Assembly (NCBI GenBank): GCA_016788635.1
Contig: JAEUSU010000023.1
Location: 1-64,000 of the forward strand
Reading direction: 5' to 3'
Source: Flavobacteriales bacterium
GTDB taxonomy: Bacteria > Bacteroidota > Bacteroidia > Flavobacteriales_F > PHOS-HE28
Length of the DNA stretch: 64,000 nucleotides
The notes under the pieces were generated by a model. The model made no database searches, was not told the origin of the DNA, and saw nothing but the letters and a program-made list of their open reading frames with translations. Both the position numbers and the translations under genes were made by a program. Below are positions 7,832-17,100 of the stretch, in pieces; within the stretch, counting starts at the first letter, position 1; each line of letters begins with the position of its first letter.

Positions 7832-8361
7832 ACATCGCCGTCTTCTGCGGAGCCAACACGGGCACCGATCCCGCCATCCTGCAAGCCGCCCGAACGATGG
7901 GCCGCACCATCGCGGAGCGCGGCATGGGTGTGGTATACGGCGGCGGTCATGTGGGCTTGATGGGCGCCGTGGCCGATGCCGCCTTGGAAGCCGGTGGCAA
8001 GGTCATCGGTGTGATCCCCGGCTTCATAGTGGAGAAGGAATTGGCGCATCAAGCGCTCACCGAATTGATCATCGTGCGCGACATGCACGAACGCAAGATG
8101 CGGATGCACGAACTGAGCCAGGCGGTGGTAGCGCTACCGGGCGGCTTCGGCACCATGGACGAGGTCTTCGAACTCCTGACGTGGCGGCAGCTCGGTCTGC
8201 ATGCCAAACCCATCGGGGTGCTCAACGTGAACGACTTCTACACGCCACTACTGGAGCAAGTGGCCCGTATGGAGCGCGATGGATTCCTGCATGGGCCCAC
8301 ACGGATCCTGGCCGCGCGGGATGTGGAGGGCTTGTTGGATATCGTGGTGGCGAACCGCTGA
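7828..8361 (+). CDS. LOG-family (TIGR00730) Rossmann-fold nucleotide hydrolase
   Basis: 177 residues. The family hydrolyses nucleoside 5'-monophosphates (cytokinin riboside monophosphate phosphoribohydrolase type) in the cytoplasm. Hallmarks are VVYGGGHVGLMGAVADAAL (residues 35-53) and PGGFGTMDE (104-112). The start at 7828 gives MNIAVFCGAN, the normal family N-terminus, and makes an ATGA overlap with the upstream small ORF. The bacterial role is generally unclear. It is convergent with the T9SS gene ending at 8396. Confidence 0.9.
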   Translation: MNIAVFCGANTGTDPAILQAARTMGRTIAERGMGVVYGGGHVGLMGAVADAALEAGGKVIGVIPGFIVEKELAHQALTELIIVRDMHERKMRMHELSQAVVALPGGFGTMDEVFELLTWRQLGLHAKPIGVLNVNDFYTPLLEQVARMERDGFLHGPTRILAARDVEGLLDIVVANR

Positions 8362-8395
8362 AGACACCCACCGAACGCTTAGAGCGAGCGAAAGA

Positions 8396-11077
8396 TCAAT
8401 CGCGGACGATACGCTGGCTCCACGTACGTCCGTCCAGTTGTACGCGTACCACGTAAAGGCCGCGTGACAAGGCATCGAGTTGGAGCACGGTTGAACCCGC
8501 TTCCAAACGATCCATCAAGACCAGCGCGCCGTGTGCGTCGACCACGGTGATCGTGGCACCGGACCACTGACCATCGTGTTGCATGTGCACGACACCTTGG
8601 CTTGGTACCGGATAGACCACCACTCCTTCATCGGTCAACTGATCGACCACATTCGGCAGTTGTACGGCGAGCGAACAGATCTCCGTGATCACCGGTTCGT
8701 TGAAGTCGAAATAGATGTTCGCTTCGTTCGGAACGACATGGCCAGGCGCAAGACCTGGACGCGTTTCGATGCTGAAGCGCACGGATCCATGACTGCCGGG
8801 TTCGTCGCTGGTACTATCCGGCAGGAAAATGGGATCGAAGAGGAAGTGTAATGCGCCTTCTCGGTAGAACCATTCGCATGCATGGCTGGCCCCGAGGTAC
8901 GCGAAGGTCGTTGCATCGAGGTCCGTGCTGAGGGTGTCTGTGATCAGCACACGCTCCGCGAAGAGTGTACCCGTGTTCTGGAAACGGATCAGGTATTCCA
9001 CGCGCTGGCCGGTACTCCCTTGGTCAATGGTGAGCTCGTCCGGCATCACTTGCTTATCGTTGGGGTCATACGAGCCTACCACGATCGTCTCGAGAAGGTA
9101 TGTATTATTGAAGGGCTCCACATCCTGAAGGACGATCGGAAGCACGCGCGCCGTCATGTGAACGGTATCGCCCAGCACAGCCGAAGCCGGAGCTTGGAAC
9201 TGTGCCTGGGCAAAGTAGTTGCCACCTGATGGGATGCTATCGATCGGCCAGCGGACGGCCGTTGGGGTGATCTCCGGATCGCCCGAACCACCCAAGGGGA
9301 TCAGCAGCGGATCGTACTCCAGTTCCAGCACCACGTCATAGACCGTCGTGGGGCCGAAATTGAACGCGTTCATTCCGAAACCGCTCTCGAAACCAGGGCG
9401 AACAAGGGAATAGCTCTCGATCCTCACCCGCGTATCCACTGGAATGGTATCCATCTGCACCGCGAAGTCCAAGCCGTCCACCACCGTGTTCGGGCCTGGC
9501 AATTCAACGGGATAAGATACCGGCATAGTGCCTAGCACATAGGGAAGGTCGCTCTGCGCCGTGATCTCGTAGGTACCGATGGGCAACGCCATGGTGTAAT
9601 TCCCCAAGCTGTCCGTGCCGGTCATATAGCCCACGGGAGAGGCCGTCACCACGGCGTTCGCCAGATCGGGTTCGCCGGGATCCTGCTGCCCATTGCCATC
9701 ATCGTCTCGGTAGACATGGCCGCTGATGTATGGCGCGTACTCCGGACAACTGCTGTTGAGGATGGTGCACAGCGGCAGCACTGCGCCCACCGCTGGTGGA
9801 TGGTTCGGCATGCACGTGATGCCGGTCTCGGTCACCACCAAGGACTGCAAACCTTCTGGCAAGGGTGGCAGGCAAGCGATCGGGCACTGCTGTACACCCA
9901 ACGTGAGCAAGCCCTCTGGCAGGGCAGGCAGGCTGGTCACTGGTGCCGCACCGATGTACAGATCCGTGAGGCTAGCTGGTAGTGGTGGTAGCGCTTCCAG
10001 CGGTCCGTAGGAATACCCAAGTCCGAGGAGACCTTCCGGCAGTACCGGCAGTGCAGGTACTTGGCTACCGCCGATGGTGAGGTTGAGCAGCGTGGGAGGA
10101 AGTTCGGGCAGCACCATCAAGGCCTGTACGTTGCCCAACTCGAGGCCGATAAGATCCGTACCAACGGTCAGGTCGGTCAACAGGGGCGCGCCTTCAACAT
10201 GGATGAATTGGACGAACTGCTGCAGTTGGATCGATGTGAGAGCTGGAGCCTGGTCGATGGAGAGATCGTAGGGGCCCGAGGCGATGTTCACGGAGATCAG
10301 GTCCGGCATATCGTCCAGGTCCACGATGAAGGAAATGCCCAGCGGTACATCCAGCATCTGAACACCGCTTGCGGAAAGTCTGACGGTGGTGATCGTAGAA
10401 GGCAATGCCGGAAGTGCGGTGAGCAGTGGCATCGAATCGACGGCAAGCGTTTCTAAGCCTTCGGGCAGAACCGCGGGTAGAGTTGGATTATCACTAGCCT
10501 CGCAGATGAACGAGAAAAGCGACGACGGCAAATCAGGCATCGCCACCATTGTGGGATAACCATGCAGAGTGAGACCTACGAGCCCCTCCGCAAGCACCGG
10601 TGTTTGCTGGAGCGCGGTAAGATCATTCAGCACAAGCTCCACCAGATCCGGTATGCCCAGATCACCCAAGTCCGGTAGCAGCGGTGCCCTCGTGATCGCC
10701 AACCTTCCCAATGAACCAAAAGATGGAAGCGTGGCAGACGGGAAGTCCACTAGATCCAGGGAACCGAGAGGGCCGATGGTATCGAGCGTGAGTAGAGCGC
10801 CCGGTTGGAAACGCAGGGTGAGCAAGATGTTCCCGTCGATCGCTTCGATCCCGGTCAGGTCGGCGGGAGACCAATCGACGCTAAGGTCCCATTGACCAGG
10901 ATGCAAGTCATGATTCGCATCTGCCATGAAGCCATTCGCATCCACCAAGCCCGGTGCCCAGGCATTCAGCGCAGCGCGGAACTGCGGGTCAGGAATGAAC
11001 GTTGGCTGTGCGATAAGCGTGAAAACGGTCGGAAGTAATGCGAAGGAGGCGACAATACGGGCCAAAGAGATCGACAT
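8396..11077 (-). CDS. Large T9SS-secreted protein with leucine-rich-like repeats
   Basis: 893 residues from the start at 11077, which gives the signal peptide MSISLARIVASFALLPTVFT...AQ. Residues about 60-470 hold some 15 irregular short repeats of the type LPxLPxSLxxLxIxxxP, such as LPVLPEGLLGLGYSYGPLEA, resembling bacterial LPX-type leucine-rich repeats. A SdrD/B-like domain follows (SGHVYRDDDGNGQQDPGEPD), then an Ig-like region with SYDPNDKQV and a DUF11-like segment, ending in a T9SS domain (VVYPVPSQGVVHM...LYVVRVQLDGRTWSQRIV). Probably a surface-displayed recognition or binding protein. No enzymatic motif is seen. Confidence 0.85.
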   Translation of the reverse strand: MSISLARIVASFALLPTVFTLIAQPTFIPDPQFRAALNAWAPGLVDANGFMADANHDLHPGQWDLSVDWSPADLTGIEAIDGNILLTLRFQPGALLTLDTIGPLGSLDLVDFPSATLPSFGSLGRLAITRAPLLPDLGDLGIPDLVELVLNDLTALQQTPVLAEGLVGLTLHGYPTMVAMPDLPSSLFSFICEASDNPTLPAVLPEGLETLAVDSMPLLTALPALPSTITTVRLSASGVQMLDVPLGISFIVDLDDMPDLISVNIASGPYDLSIDQAPALTSIQLQQFVQFIHVEGAPLLTDLTVGTDLIGLELGNVQALMVLPELPPTLLNLTIGGSQVPALPVLPEGLLGLGYSYGPLEALPPLPASLTDLYIGAAPVTSLPALPEGLLTLGVQQCPIACLPPLPEGLQSLVVTETGITCMPNHPPAVGAVLPLCTILNSSCPEYAPYISGHVYRDDDGNGQQDPGEPDLANAVVTASPVGYMTGTDSLGNYTMALPIGTYEITAQSDLPYVLGTMPVSYPVELPGPNTVVDGLDFAVQMDTIPVDTRVRIESYSLVRPGFESGFGMNAFNFGPTTVYDVVLELEYDPLLIPLGGSGDPEITPTAVRWPIDSIPSGGNYFAQAQFQAPASAVLGDTVHMTARVLPIVLQDVEPFNNTYLLETIVVGSYDPNDKQVMPDELTIDQGSTGQRVEYLIRFQNTGTLFAERVLITDTLSTDLDATTFAYLGASHACEWFYREGALHFLFDPIFLPDSTSDEPGSHGSVRFSIETRPGLAPGHVVPNEANIYFDFNEPVITEICSLAVQLPNVVDQLTDEGVVVYPVPSQGVVHMQHDGQWSGATITVVDAHGALVLMDRLEAGSTVLQLDALSRGLYVVRVQLDGRTWSQRIVRD

Positions 11078-11157
11078 GCGATTGAAATGGATCGGTTCGT
11101 GTGGCAAGCTACAACCGCCATGACACAATAGGTGGACACGGACCACGTTCAAAACCC

Positions 11158-11475
11158 ATGCTGACCACCACCACCCCACGCCCGCTCCACTGGAGCCTCT
11201 TGTTCGTAACCGCGGTGTTCGTCACGCTCCTGCTCTACTTCATCGACGAAGGGCGCTATTCGCTGGAGGGCCTGTTGACGATGGGCAACGGCATCGCCAT
11301 GGGGATCTACTTAGTGGGGCTCTTGTTGGGGCTCGCGCTCATGGCGCAGCTCTTCGCCAAACGCCACCCCAGTCCAGCGCGCACGGTGTTGGTGCTTTCA
11401 CTCGGCACCGTGGTCGGCTTCGTGTTCGGTCTTCTGCTGATGATGGGTGTTGGTGCCTTGCAGCTCCTGGGCTGA
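11158..11475 (+). CDS. Small three-helix integral membrane protein
   Basis: 105 residues from the ATG at 11158, starting MLTTTTPRPLHW. Three hydrophobic segments are visible: LLFVTAVFVTLLLYFI, AMGIYLVGLLLGLALMAQLF and VLVLSLGTVVGFVFGLLLMM. No family is recognised. It is divergent from the LRR-like T9SS gene (80-base gap) and convergent with the next one. Confidence 0.6.
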   Translation: MLTTTTPRPLHWSLLFVTAVFVTLLLYFIDEGRYSLEGLLTMGNGIAMGIYLVGLLLGLALMAQLFAKRHPSPARTVLVLSLGTVVGFVFGLLLMMGVGALQLLG

Positions 11476-11493
11476 TCGCGGCACTTGCCCGGT

Positions 11494-12549
11494 TCACTCC
11501 TTGATGAACTTCACCGCAGGGGCGTTATCATCTACGGAGCGCACCTGGTATAGCCCTGCAGGAAGCGCGGCGATATGTAGCAAAGTGCCTGTGGTGTGGG
11601 CCTCTTGGAACACCTGCACCGGACGGCCTTGTGCATCTAGAACGAGGATCCGTCCGGGCGTATCCATACCCACGTGCACCACGGAGCCTGCCGGATTGGG
11701 CCAGAGATGCAGGTCGTTGCGGTCCGGCATGGTCACATGGCGGATCGGCGAAGGTTCGCTGGTGCCATCGATGTCAACCTGCTCCAGTCGATAGTAGACC
11801 GATCCCGGCAAGGGCTTCAGGTCGTTCGCAGCGTAGGTGATCGCGGTCTGGCTGTTGCCGGCGCCACGCACGAACGACACCTCCTCCCACTCTGCCAGGT
11901 CCGTGCTGCGCTGCACGCGGAATCCGGCATTGTCGCGTTCGGTGGCCGTTGACCACTCCAACCGCACCTTACCATTCAGCGGCCAGGCGTGGAAGCTCAT
12001 CAACTCCACCGGCAGTGGGCTGGCCACCACGATATTGAAGTTGTCCATGATCATACCGTGTGAGCCGGTGAAATTCGGTACGACACGCAACGTGTGGGAC
12101 GTGGAGGTGGGCGCGAAGGTGAAGCGCTCACGGCCCATGTTCCAAGCACCCGTGCGGGTGACCACCTGGCTCAACACCCCATCGATGGTGACGGTGACCG
12201 CGACCGAAGTCGGGGTTGGTCCGGTCTGTCGGCGTGTGGCCTCGAATTCCAAGGCATACAGCGCACCCACGGTGAACCCGGAGATGGTCTGGCAGAGGAT
12301 GCGGTCGTCGGTGGTGGTCGCGGGATCGTTGTGCCCATCCACCTCGGCCACCGTGCTGGTGTTGGGGCCGCCGTACACGTTGGCCGCGTTCAACTCGATC
12401 GGGCAAGAGGCCCAGCCTGTGCTACCGCTCTCGAAACCGGGGTTGGTGATGGTCTGGGCATGCGCGGCTGTGGAAAATGCACCAGCGATGATGACGAACG
12501 CCGCACTTACGGAATGAACAGCGCCGTGCTTGGGGAGAGCGAATAGCAT
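11494..12549 (-). CDS. T9SS-secreted protein with a carbohydrate-binding-like domain
   Basis: 351 residues. The signal peptide ends STAAHAQ. The mature part begins TITNPGFESGSTGWASCP, the opening of CBM/DUF642-like jelly-roll modules, and runs to about residue 180. VELMSFHAWPLNGKVRLEWSTATERDNAGF then marks the short fibronectin-like region common before Bacteroidota sorting domains. The end is a T9SS type A domain (LHLWPNPAGSVVHVGMD...LPAGLYQVRS). The ligand is unknown. Confidence 0.85.
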   Translation of the reverse strand: MLFALPKHGAVHSVSAAFVIIAGAFSTAAHAQTITNPGFESGSTGWASCPIELNAANVYGGPNTSTVAEVDGHNDPATTTDDRILCQTISGFTVGALYALEFEATRRQTGPTPTSVAVTVTIDGVLSQVVTRTGAWNMGRERFTFAPTSTSHTLRVVPNFTGSHGMIMDNFNIVVASPLPVELMSFHAWPLNGKVRLEWSTATERDNAGFRVQRSTDLAEWEEVSFVRGAGNSQTAITYAANDLKPLPGSVYYRLEQVDIDGTSEPSPIRHVTMPDRNDLHLWPNPAGSVVHVGMDTPGRILVLDAQGRPVQVFQEAHTTGTLLHIAALPAGLYQVRSVDDNAPAVKFIKE

Positions 12550-12643
12550 GGTTTCGAAAAGGGAGAGTGCTTTCTACGACCGGAGGGGGCCAAGGTTCGC
12601 GCCTCTGGCATGGTCTTCGAGCCGTGCAGCCGATCTTCACCCC

Positions 12644-13126
12644 ATGAACCTCCGCCTCGTCCTACCCTTGGTCACATTCCTTGCCACCCCTGCCCTCTTC
12701 GCCCAAGGGGGCACCACCACCCCGGAACCGGTGCGCATCGAAGAACGCATGGAGGGCGAAGGGACCATCAACGTGGAACCCGAACCGGAGGCTCCTGCGC
12801 CCGAAGCAGGTCAAAGCGTGTTCACCATCGTAGAGAAAATGCCGGAGTTCCCGGGCGGTCAGGAAGCCCTGATGAAGTACTTGTCGAGTAGGATCGAGTA
12901 TCCTGAAGAAGCCATGCGGGAGAACATCGAAGGAGCGGTCTTCATTAGCTTCATCGTGGAGCAAGATGGCCGTATCTCCAACGTGAAGTCGTTGCGTGGT
13001 CTTGGCGGTGGCCTCACAGAAGAAGCCATCCGGGTGGTGAAGGGCATGCCGAATTGGTTGCCCGGCAAGCAGCGTGGCGCACCGGTACGCGTGCAATACA
13101 ACCTTCCTATCCGCTTCAAGCTTTAG
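12644..13126 (+). CDS. Secreted TonB C-terminal domain protein (1 of the cluster)
   Basis: 160 residues from ATG 12644. The signal peptide MNLRLVLPLVTFLATPALFA has a likely cleavage before Q-G-G. A short acidic, Pro-rich linker (EPEPEAPAPEAG) follows, then one canonical TonB_C domain: MPEFPGGQEALMKYL, YPEEAMRENIEGAVFISF, GRISNVKSLRGLGGG, EEAIRVVKGMPNWLPGKQRG and the final VRVQYNLPIRFKL. TonB_C domains normally hang from an inner-membrane anchor. Here the N-terminus looks cleavable, so the protein may be free in the periplasm. It is followed after 15 bases by the next cluster gene. Confidence 0.88.
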   Translation: MNLRLVLPLVTFLATPALFAQGGTTTPEPVRIEERMEGEGTINVEPEPEAPAPEAGQSVFTIVEKMPEFPGGQEALMKYLSSRIEYPEEAMRENIEGAVFISFIVEQDGRISNVKSLRGLGGGLTEEAIRVVKGMPNWLPGKQRGAPVRVQYNLPIRFKL

Positions 13127-13141
13127 CGCTCGATAATACCC

Positions 13142-14671
13142 ATGCAACGGTCCCTTTTCGCTGGTGTACTCATCTTATGGGCTTACTTCGTGCTGGCCCA
13201 ACAGTCGGATATCGACGCTTGGATGCACCGCCACTACAGTGGGAAGCCCGGCGTGAAGCAGGACACGAAGGCCGACGACGCGCTCTATGCTGCGCTGGGC
13301 CTGGACAGCCTGCGCAAGAACCGTTTCATCGGCGAAGTGCACGGCACCGCGCGGTTACCGAACGGTTCGATGCCGGTGCAGTTCATCTTGTGGACCGACA
13401 CGCTGGAAGCCATCCTGCACCTCACCCGGCCGGGCGACACCACCACCTATGTGGCTGATCTGCGCAAGAACACCATCGCCATCCACAGCACCAGCACGGA
13501 GGAAGGCGGAGTGAATTCTTCCCTCGCCGACCTGCGCGAGCGCGTGGTGGTGAACTGGTATCACTATAAGGACGATGGTTCGCCGTGGCGCGTGAACCGC
13601 GTGAAGCCCTACAACACGGTCGGGGGGGTATTGGCGGAACAGGACATGCAGCGGTGGACCGTGGTGAACGGCGACACCATCCGCTTCGAGCGGATCAAGC
13701 GAACCCCCTCCCCGTTCCTGGATGCGCTGGAATGGATGCCCTACGGCGGGGATTATCCGTTCAACCTCATCATGCAGGTGGCCCGCGCCGGGGATCCCAT
13801 GCCGCGCTACCTGGAGAGCAGCGCAGGTCGTATCATCGCGAAGATCATGGGCCAAGGCCCACGACCGCGTCCGACCTATCCAACGAGCGAAAAGGTCGAA
13901 GACCTGCGCCCGAAGTCGCACCGCGCTTTGCCGATCCGCAAGAGCGACCGACGCGCCAATATCGTGGAACTGGATCCGGGCATCGAGATCCCCGCGAACG
14001 AACGTCACTTGTGGGGTACGGCGGATCCCGGCAACCCTGGCGAACCAGAAATGACCTACACCGGCCGACGCTCACCGCTGCGCCTGCACACGAAGGAGCC
14101 ATGGGGCGCGGTGGGCACGGTGGTGGTGAAGGTGTGGATCGATCGCACGGGCCAGGTACAACGCGCCGAAGTGGACCAGGAGCGAAGTTCCTTGCGCTCT
14201 GAGGCCTGTCAGCAAATGGCGCTGGAGGCTGCGAAGAGCGACACCTATTACCCGATGGAAGGTGGGATACCGCCGCAAGCTGGTGAAGTGGTCTTCAACT
14301 ACACATCCCTTCAAAGGGGTTCCCGTGGGGCGGACGGGCGCCAAAGCGGCTACGACGGTGCGGGCAATGGACCTGGGGGCGGCGCGCCGCCTTTTCCTCC
14401 ATTCCACTGCGTACTTCCGGGACGGAAACTGATCACCAGACCGGACCTCAGCAAGTTGCCGCAAGGCCAAGGCAAGGTGATCATGGACATCCAAGTGGAC
14501 CGGAAAGGCCAGGTCGTGAGCGCGGTCCAGAACGAGCGGGGCAGCACCACCCTTGCATCCGATCTGGTGAAAGCCGCGCGCCGGGCAGCACTGGAGTGCC
14601 GGTTCTCGGAGGATGAAGTTGCGGCGGAAACGCAGCGCGGCCGGATCATCATCCAGTTCGATGCCAAGTAG
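13142..14671 (+). CDS. Secreted protein with unknown N-terminal domain and two degenerate TonB_C-like domains
   Basis: 509 residues. The signal peptide is MQRSLFAGVLILWAYFVLAQ. Residues 20-260 form a domain of unknown family with MDEALE-like beta segments (for example EAILHLTRPGDTTTYVADLR and EWMPYGGDYPF). Two segments then follow the TonB_C beta-alpha-beta pattern: GTVVVKVWIDRTGQVQRAEV...YYPMEGGIPP..GEVVFNY (about 320-385) and GKVIMDIQVDRKGQVVSAVQ...IIIQF (about 440-507). Neither has the P-G-G start or N-L-P-I-R-F end. It lies 15 bases downstream of the previous gene, probably the same operon. Confidence 0.75.
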   Translation: MQRSLFAGVLILWAYFVLAQQSDIDAWMHRHYSGKPGVKQDTKADDALYAALGLDSLRKNRFIGEVHGTARLPNGSMPVQFILWTDTLEAILHLTRPGDTTTYVADLRKNTIAIHSTSTEEGGVNSSLADLRERVVVNWYHYKDDGSPWRVNRVKPYNTVGGVLAEQDMQRWTVVNGDTIRFERIKRTPSPFLDALEWMPYGGDYPFNLIMQVARAGDPMPRYLESSAGRIIAKIMGQGPRPRPTYPTSEKVEDLRPKSHRALPIRKSDRRANIVELDPGIEIPANERHLWGTADPGNPGEPEMTYTGRRSPLRLHTKEPWGAVGTVVVKVWIDRTGQVQRAEVDQERSSLRSEACQQMALEAAKSDTYYPMEGGIPPQAGEVVFNYTSLQRGSRGADGRQSGYDGAGNGPGGGAPPFPPFHCVLPGRKLITRPDLSKLPQGQGKVIMDIQVDRKGQVVSAVQNERGSTTLASDLVKAARRAALECRFSEDEVAAETQRGRIIIQFDAK

Positions 14672-14712
14672 CTACTCCTTCGGGTCTCGAGCGGAAAGGC
14701 GATCTCGCTCTG

Positions 14713-15492
14713 CTACTTCTTCCTCCGCGCCCGTTCCAAGGGGATGTAATCGCTCTTCCAGACCATCTTCACGTTGAGGAGCTTGAAGTAGATCACATCG
14801 CCAAAGAGGGCGCGCACCACCTTGCTCAACAAGCTGCTCTTGGTGTTCGGGTTCCAGGAGTTGGCGCACTGGTTCTCGCCGAAGTTCTTGGTGCTATCGA
14901 AGGAGGGCACGGTGAAGTACTCCTTGGGCAGCACGCGGATGTCGCCGCCCACGATCTGGTCCTTGTTGTTGAGCCGGAACTCCGGGAAACGTTCGATGAA
15001 GAAGCGCGTGATCACATCGTTGCTCACGCGAGCCTCCACCATGTGGTCGTACCGGGCCATCCACTCCAACAAGAAGGGATGTCCTTTGCGGGCCGCGATC
15101 ACCCCTGTGGAGAGGTGGCAGTCGAACTCGAAGGGCACGACCAGGTGATCCTCCAAGAAGGGATCCAAGCGCTTCTTCAGCCAGGTATCGGTATCAAGGT
15201 AGATGCCGCCGTGGTGGTAGAGGATCTTCAGGCGCATGTAATCGCTGGCGAAGGCGAACCCGCGCTCGGCGTACATCTTGTGCATCCATGGGTGGCTGTG
15301 CACATCGAAATTGCGCTCATCCCAGCGCATGATCGTGTAGTCGGGCATCAGCCGGCGCCACTGGTCGATGTTAGCCTGGAACTCGGGCGGCAGTGGTTTG
15401 CCACCGATCCAGATGTAATGCAGCACCTTGGGGATGGTGTTCCCCACTGGTGCATCAAGCGCAAACTCCCTAGCCGCTGCTGAACTGACCAT
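14713..15492 (-). CDS. Och1/capsular-type glycosyltransferase with DXD motif
   Basis: 259 residues if it starts at 15492 (MVSSAAAREF). A longer open frame to 15603 is possible. The sugar-binding glycosyltransferase pattern is clear: IPKVLHYIWIGGKPLPPEF, IMRWDERNFDV, FASDYMRLKILYHHGGIYLD with DTD as the metal-binding DXD, then the acceptor-side STGVIAARKGHPFL. Such enzymes transfer a sugar to capsule, O-antigen or other glycans at the cytoplasmic face of the membrane. No polysaccharide cluster surrounds it, so its target is open. Confidence 0.85.
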   Translation of the reverse strand: MVSSAAAREFALDAPVGNTIPKVLHYIWIGGKPLPPEFQANIDQWRRLMPDYTIMRWDERNFDVHSHPWMHKMYAERGFAFASDYMRLKILYHHGGIYLDTDTWLKKRLDPFLEDHLVVPFEFDCHLSTGVIAARKGHPFLLEWMARYDHMVEARVSNDVITRFFIERFPEFRLNNKDQIVGGDIRVLPKEYFTVPSFDSTKNFGENQCANSWNPNTKSSLLSKVVRALFGDVIYFKLLNVKMVWKSDYIPLERARRKK

Positions 15493-15498
15493 TCCCTT

Positions 15499-15781
15499 GT
15501 GATCGCGTTGACCGTACAAAACTAGTTCCAAGACCCGGGCAGGTCCTTCGGCCAGACCGAGGTGACCAAACCTGGCCGCCCCGTGGAGACGAAGGAACCG
15601 CACAACGTCACTCCATCAGCACCGAGGGAGAGGCAGCGGACCCCGGCGAACGGAAGCGCGCCAGGCTGCTTTGCGGTGCGAACGTGCCTGATACGCGGCG
15701 CCCATCGGCCTGGTTGCACACTGGCCTCATGGGCGATGCCCCATGCGTCCATCGCCACGCAGGAATGCCGACCTTAGGGCC
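15499..15781. other. Divergent intergenic region without a recognised gene
   Basis: About 280 bases between the glycosyltransferase and the next TonB_C gene. Short open frames on both strands have no family features. A near-palindromic ATGGGCGATGCCCCAT-like stretch sits at about 15728-15744, just upstream of the plus-strand gene. No convincing promoter box was found. Confidence 0.35.
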
Positions 15782-16228
15782 ATGAAACTCCGGATCGCCC
15801 TTCCCCTCCTCTTTCTAGTCCTCTGCACCGGCATATGCGCCCAGAATGACGCCGTCATCGACGTGGCCGTGCCCGTGGTGGAGGAAGCCCACGACCCGAA
15901 CGAACCCCTGACCATCGCCGAGGTGATGCCGGAGTACCCGGGTGGCAAGGACGCGCTGTTCGCCTACATCGGCACGAACCTGAAGTACCCCCAGCAGGCG
16001 GTGGAAGAAGGCATCGAGGGGGTGGTCTTTGTCTCCTTCGTAGTGGAGGTTGATGGCAAGATCTCTGGCGTGAGCGTGTTGCGTGGCATCGGTGGCGGCT
16101 GCAACGAGGAAGCCTTGCGTGTAGTGCGTAGCATGCCCAACTGGACGCCTGGTATGCAAGCTGGCAAGCCGGTGCGGGTGAAGTACAATTTGCCGATCCG
16201 GTACAAGCTGACCGGGGATAAGAAGTAG
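15782..16228 (+). CDS. Secreted TonB C-terminal domain protein (cluster)
   Basis: 148 residues. Signal peptide MKLRIALPLLFLVLCTGICA, cleavage before Q-N-D. A single canonical TonB_C domain follows almost at once: VMPEYPGGKDALFAYI, YPQQAVEEGIEGVVFVSFVV, GKISGVSVLRGIGGGCNEEA, VVRSMPNWTPGMQAGKPV, ending KYNLPIRYKL. It is very close to the proteins at 12644 and 53001, so it is a paralogue. It is followed after 33 bases by another TonB_C gene in the same direction. Confidence 0.88.
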   Translation: MKLRIALPLLFLVLCTGICAQNDAVIDVAVPVVEEAHDPNEPLTIAEVMPEYPGGKDALFAYIGTNLKYPQQAVEEGIEGVVFVSFVVEVDGKISGVSVLRGIGGGCNEEALRVVRSMPNWTPGMQAGKPVRVKYNLPIRYKLTGDKK

Positions 16229-16261
16229 GTTCAGCACATCGCTCATTCCCTGCATTACCGA

Positions 16262-16999
16262 ATGAACGGCGTGGTCTACCGATGGTCGCTCACCGGCCTT
16301 GTCATGCTGCGCGCACTTGTGGCCTTTAGCCAGTACAGCGCACGGCCCCAAGTCGCATTCGATGAGCCCATCCGGATAGCCGGTGTTGAGCCGATCGGCG
16401 CATTGATCAGTGAGTCAGTATGCAAGCTGGAGGTACGCATCGCGGTTGATCGTAGCGGCAATGTGACCAACGCTGCTGTGGTCTGGCGCATGGGCTTGTG
16501 CTCGAACAGCCTGATCGCAGCCGCGGTGGCCCAAGCGAAAGAGTACCGGTTCAACCCTGACCCAACAGCGCCACCGCAGCAGAACGGCACGGTGACCTGG
16601 GACTTTCAGGCGTTCGAACCGACCAATGAAGACCCCGGCATCCCTATCGAGCCCGTTCCGGAGCCACCCGTCCAAGAAGACTGGCACACCTTCACCGACC
16701 CGATGCCGCAGTTCCCGGGCGGTGAGGAAGCCTTCAAGGCCTATCTGAAGGAGAACCTCCGCTATCCCGAGCTGGAGCGCGAGATGAACATCCAAGGCAC
16801 GGTGTACCTCAGCATCATCGTGGAAGACAACGGGGTGGTCACCAACGCTACCGTATTGCGCGGCGTGAACGGTGGGCCCGGGTTGAAGCAGGAAGCCATC
16901 CGTGTGCTGAAGGCCATGCCGCCCTGGACACCCGGTCGCATGAACGGCAGGCCGGTGCGGGTTAAGATGAACGTGCCGGTACGGTTCAAGTTGGAGTGA
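16262..16999 (+). CDS. Secreted protein with two TonB_C-like domains (cluster)
   Basis: 245 residues. The N-terminus MNGVVYRWSLTGLVMLRALV..FSQ looks like a signal peptide. Residues 50-120 form a degenerate TonB_C-like unit (CKLEVRIAVDRSGNVTNAAV, AKEYRFNPDPTAPPQQNGTV). After a Pro-rich linker (PIEPVPEPPVQEDW) comes a canonical TonB_C: PMPQFPGGEEAFKAYL, YPELEREMNIQGTVYLSIIV, GVVTNATVLRGVNGGPG, AMPPWTPGRMNGRPV, ending MNVPVRFKL. The domain layout matches the gene at 17203. Confidence 0.85.
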   Translation: MNGVVYRWSLTGLVMLRALVAFSQYSARPQVAFDEPIRIAGVEPIGALISESVCKLEVRIAVDRSGNVTNAAVVWRMGLCSNSLIAAAVAQAKEYRFNPDPTAPPQQNGTVTWDFQAFEPTNEDPGIPIEPVPEPPVQEDWHTFTDPMPQFPGGEEAFKAYLKENLRYPELEREMNIQGTVYLSIIVEDNGVVTNATVLRGVNGGPGLKQEAIRVLKAMPPWTPGRMNGRPVRVKMNVPVRFKLE

Positions 17000-17010
17000 G
17001 GGGAGTGCGG

Positions 17011-17047
17011 ATCAGAGGATCAGATGATCAGACGATCAGAGGATCAG
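17011..17047 (+). repeat. GATC octamer array, left arm
   Basis: Four and a half units of GATCAGAN (N = G, T, C, G) in tandem in the gap between two TonB_C genes. Bases 17018-17040 are the exact reverse complement of 17106-17128, giving a 23-bp stem with a 65-base loop. They are also the exact reverse complement of 18320-18342 in the leader of the carboxyltransferase gene. Confidence 0.8.
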
Positions 17048-17100
17048 CCAATTGAGCGCCCTGGCCGATCTTCGCACCACAGCCGTCAGTCCGTTCAGCA

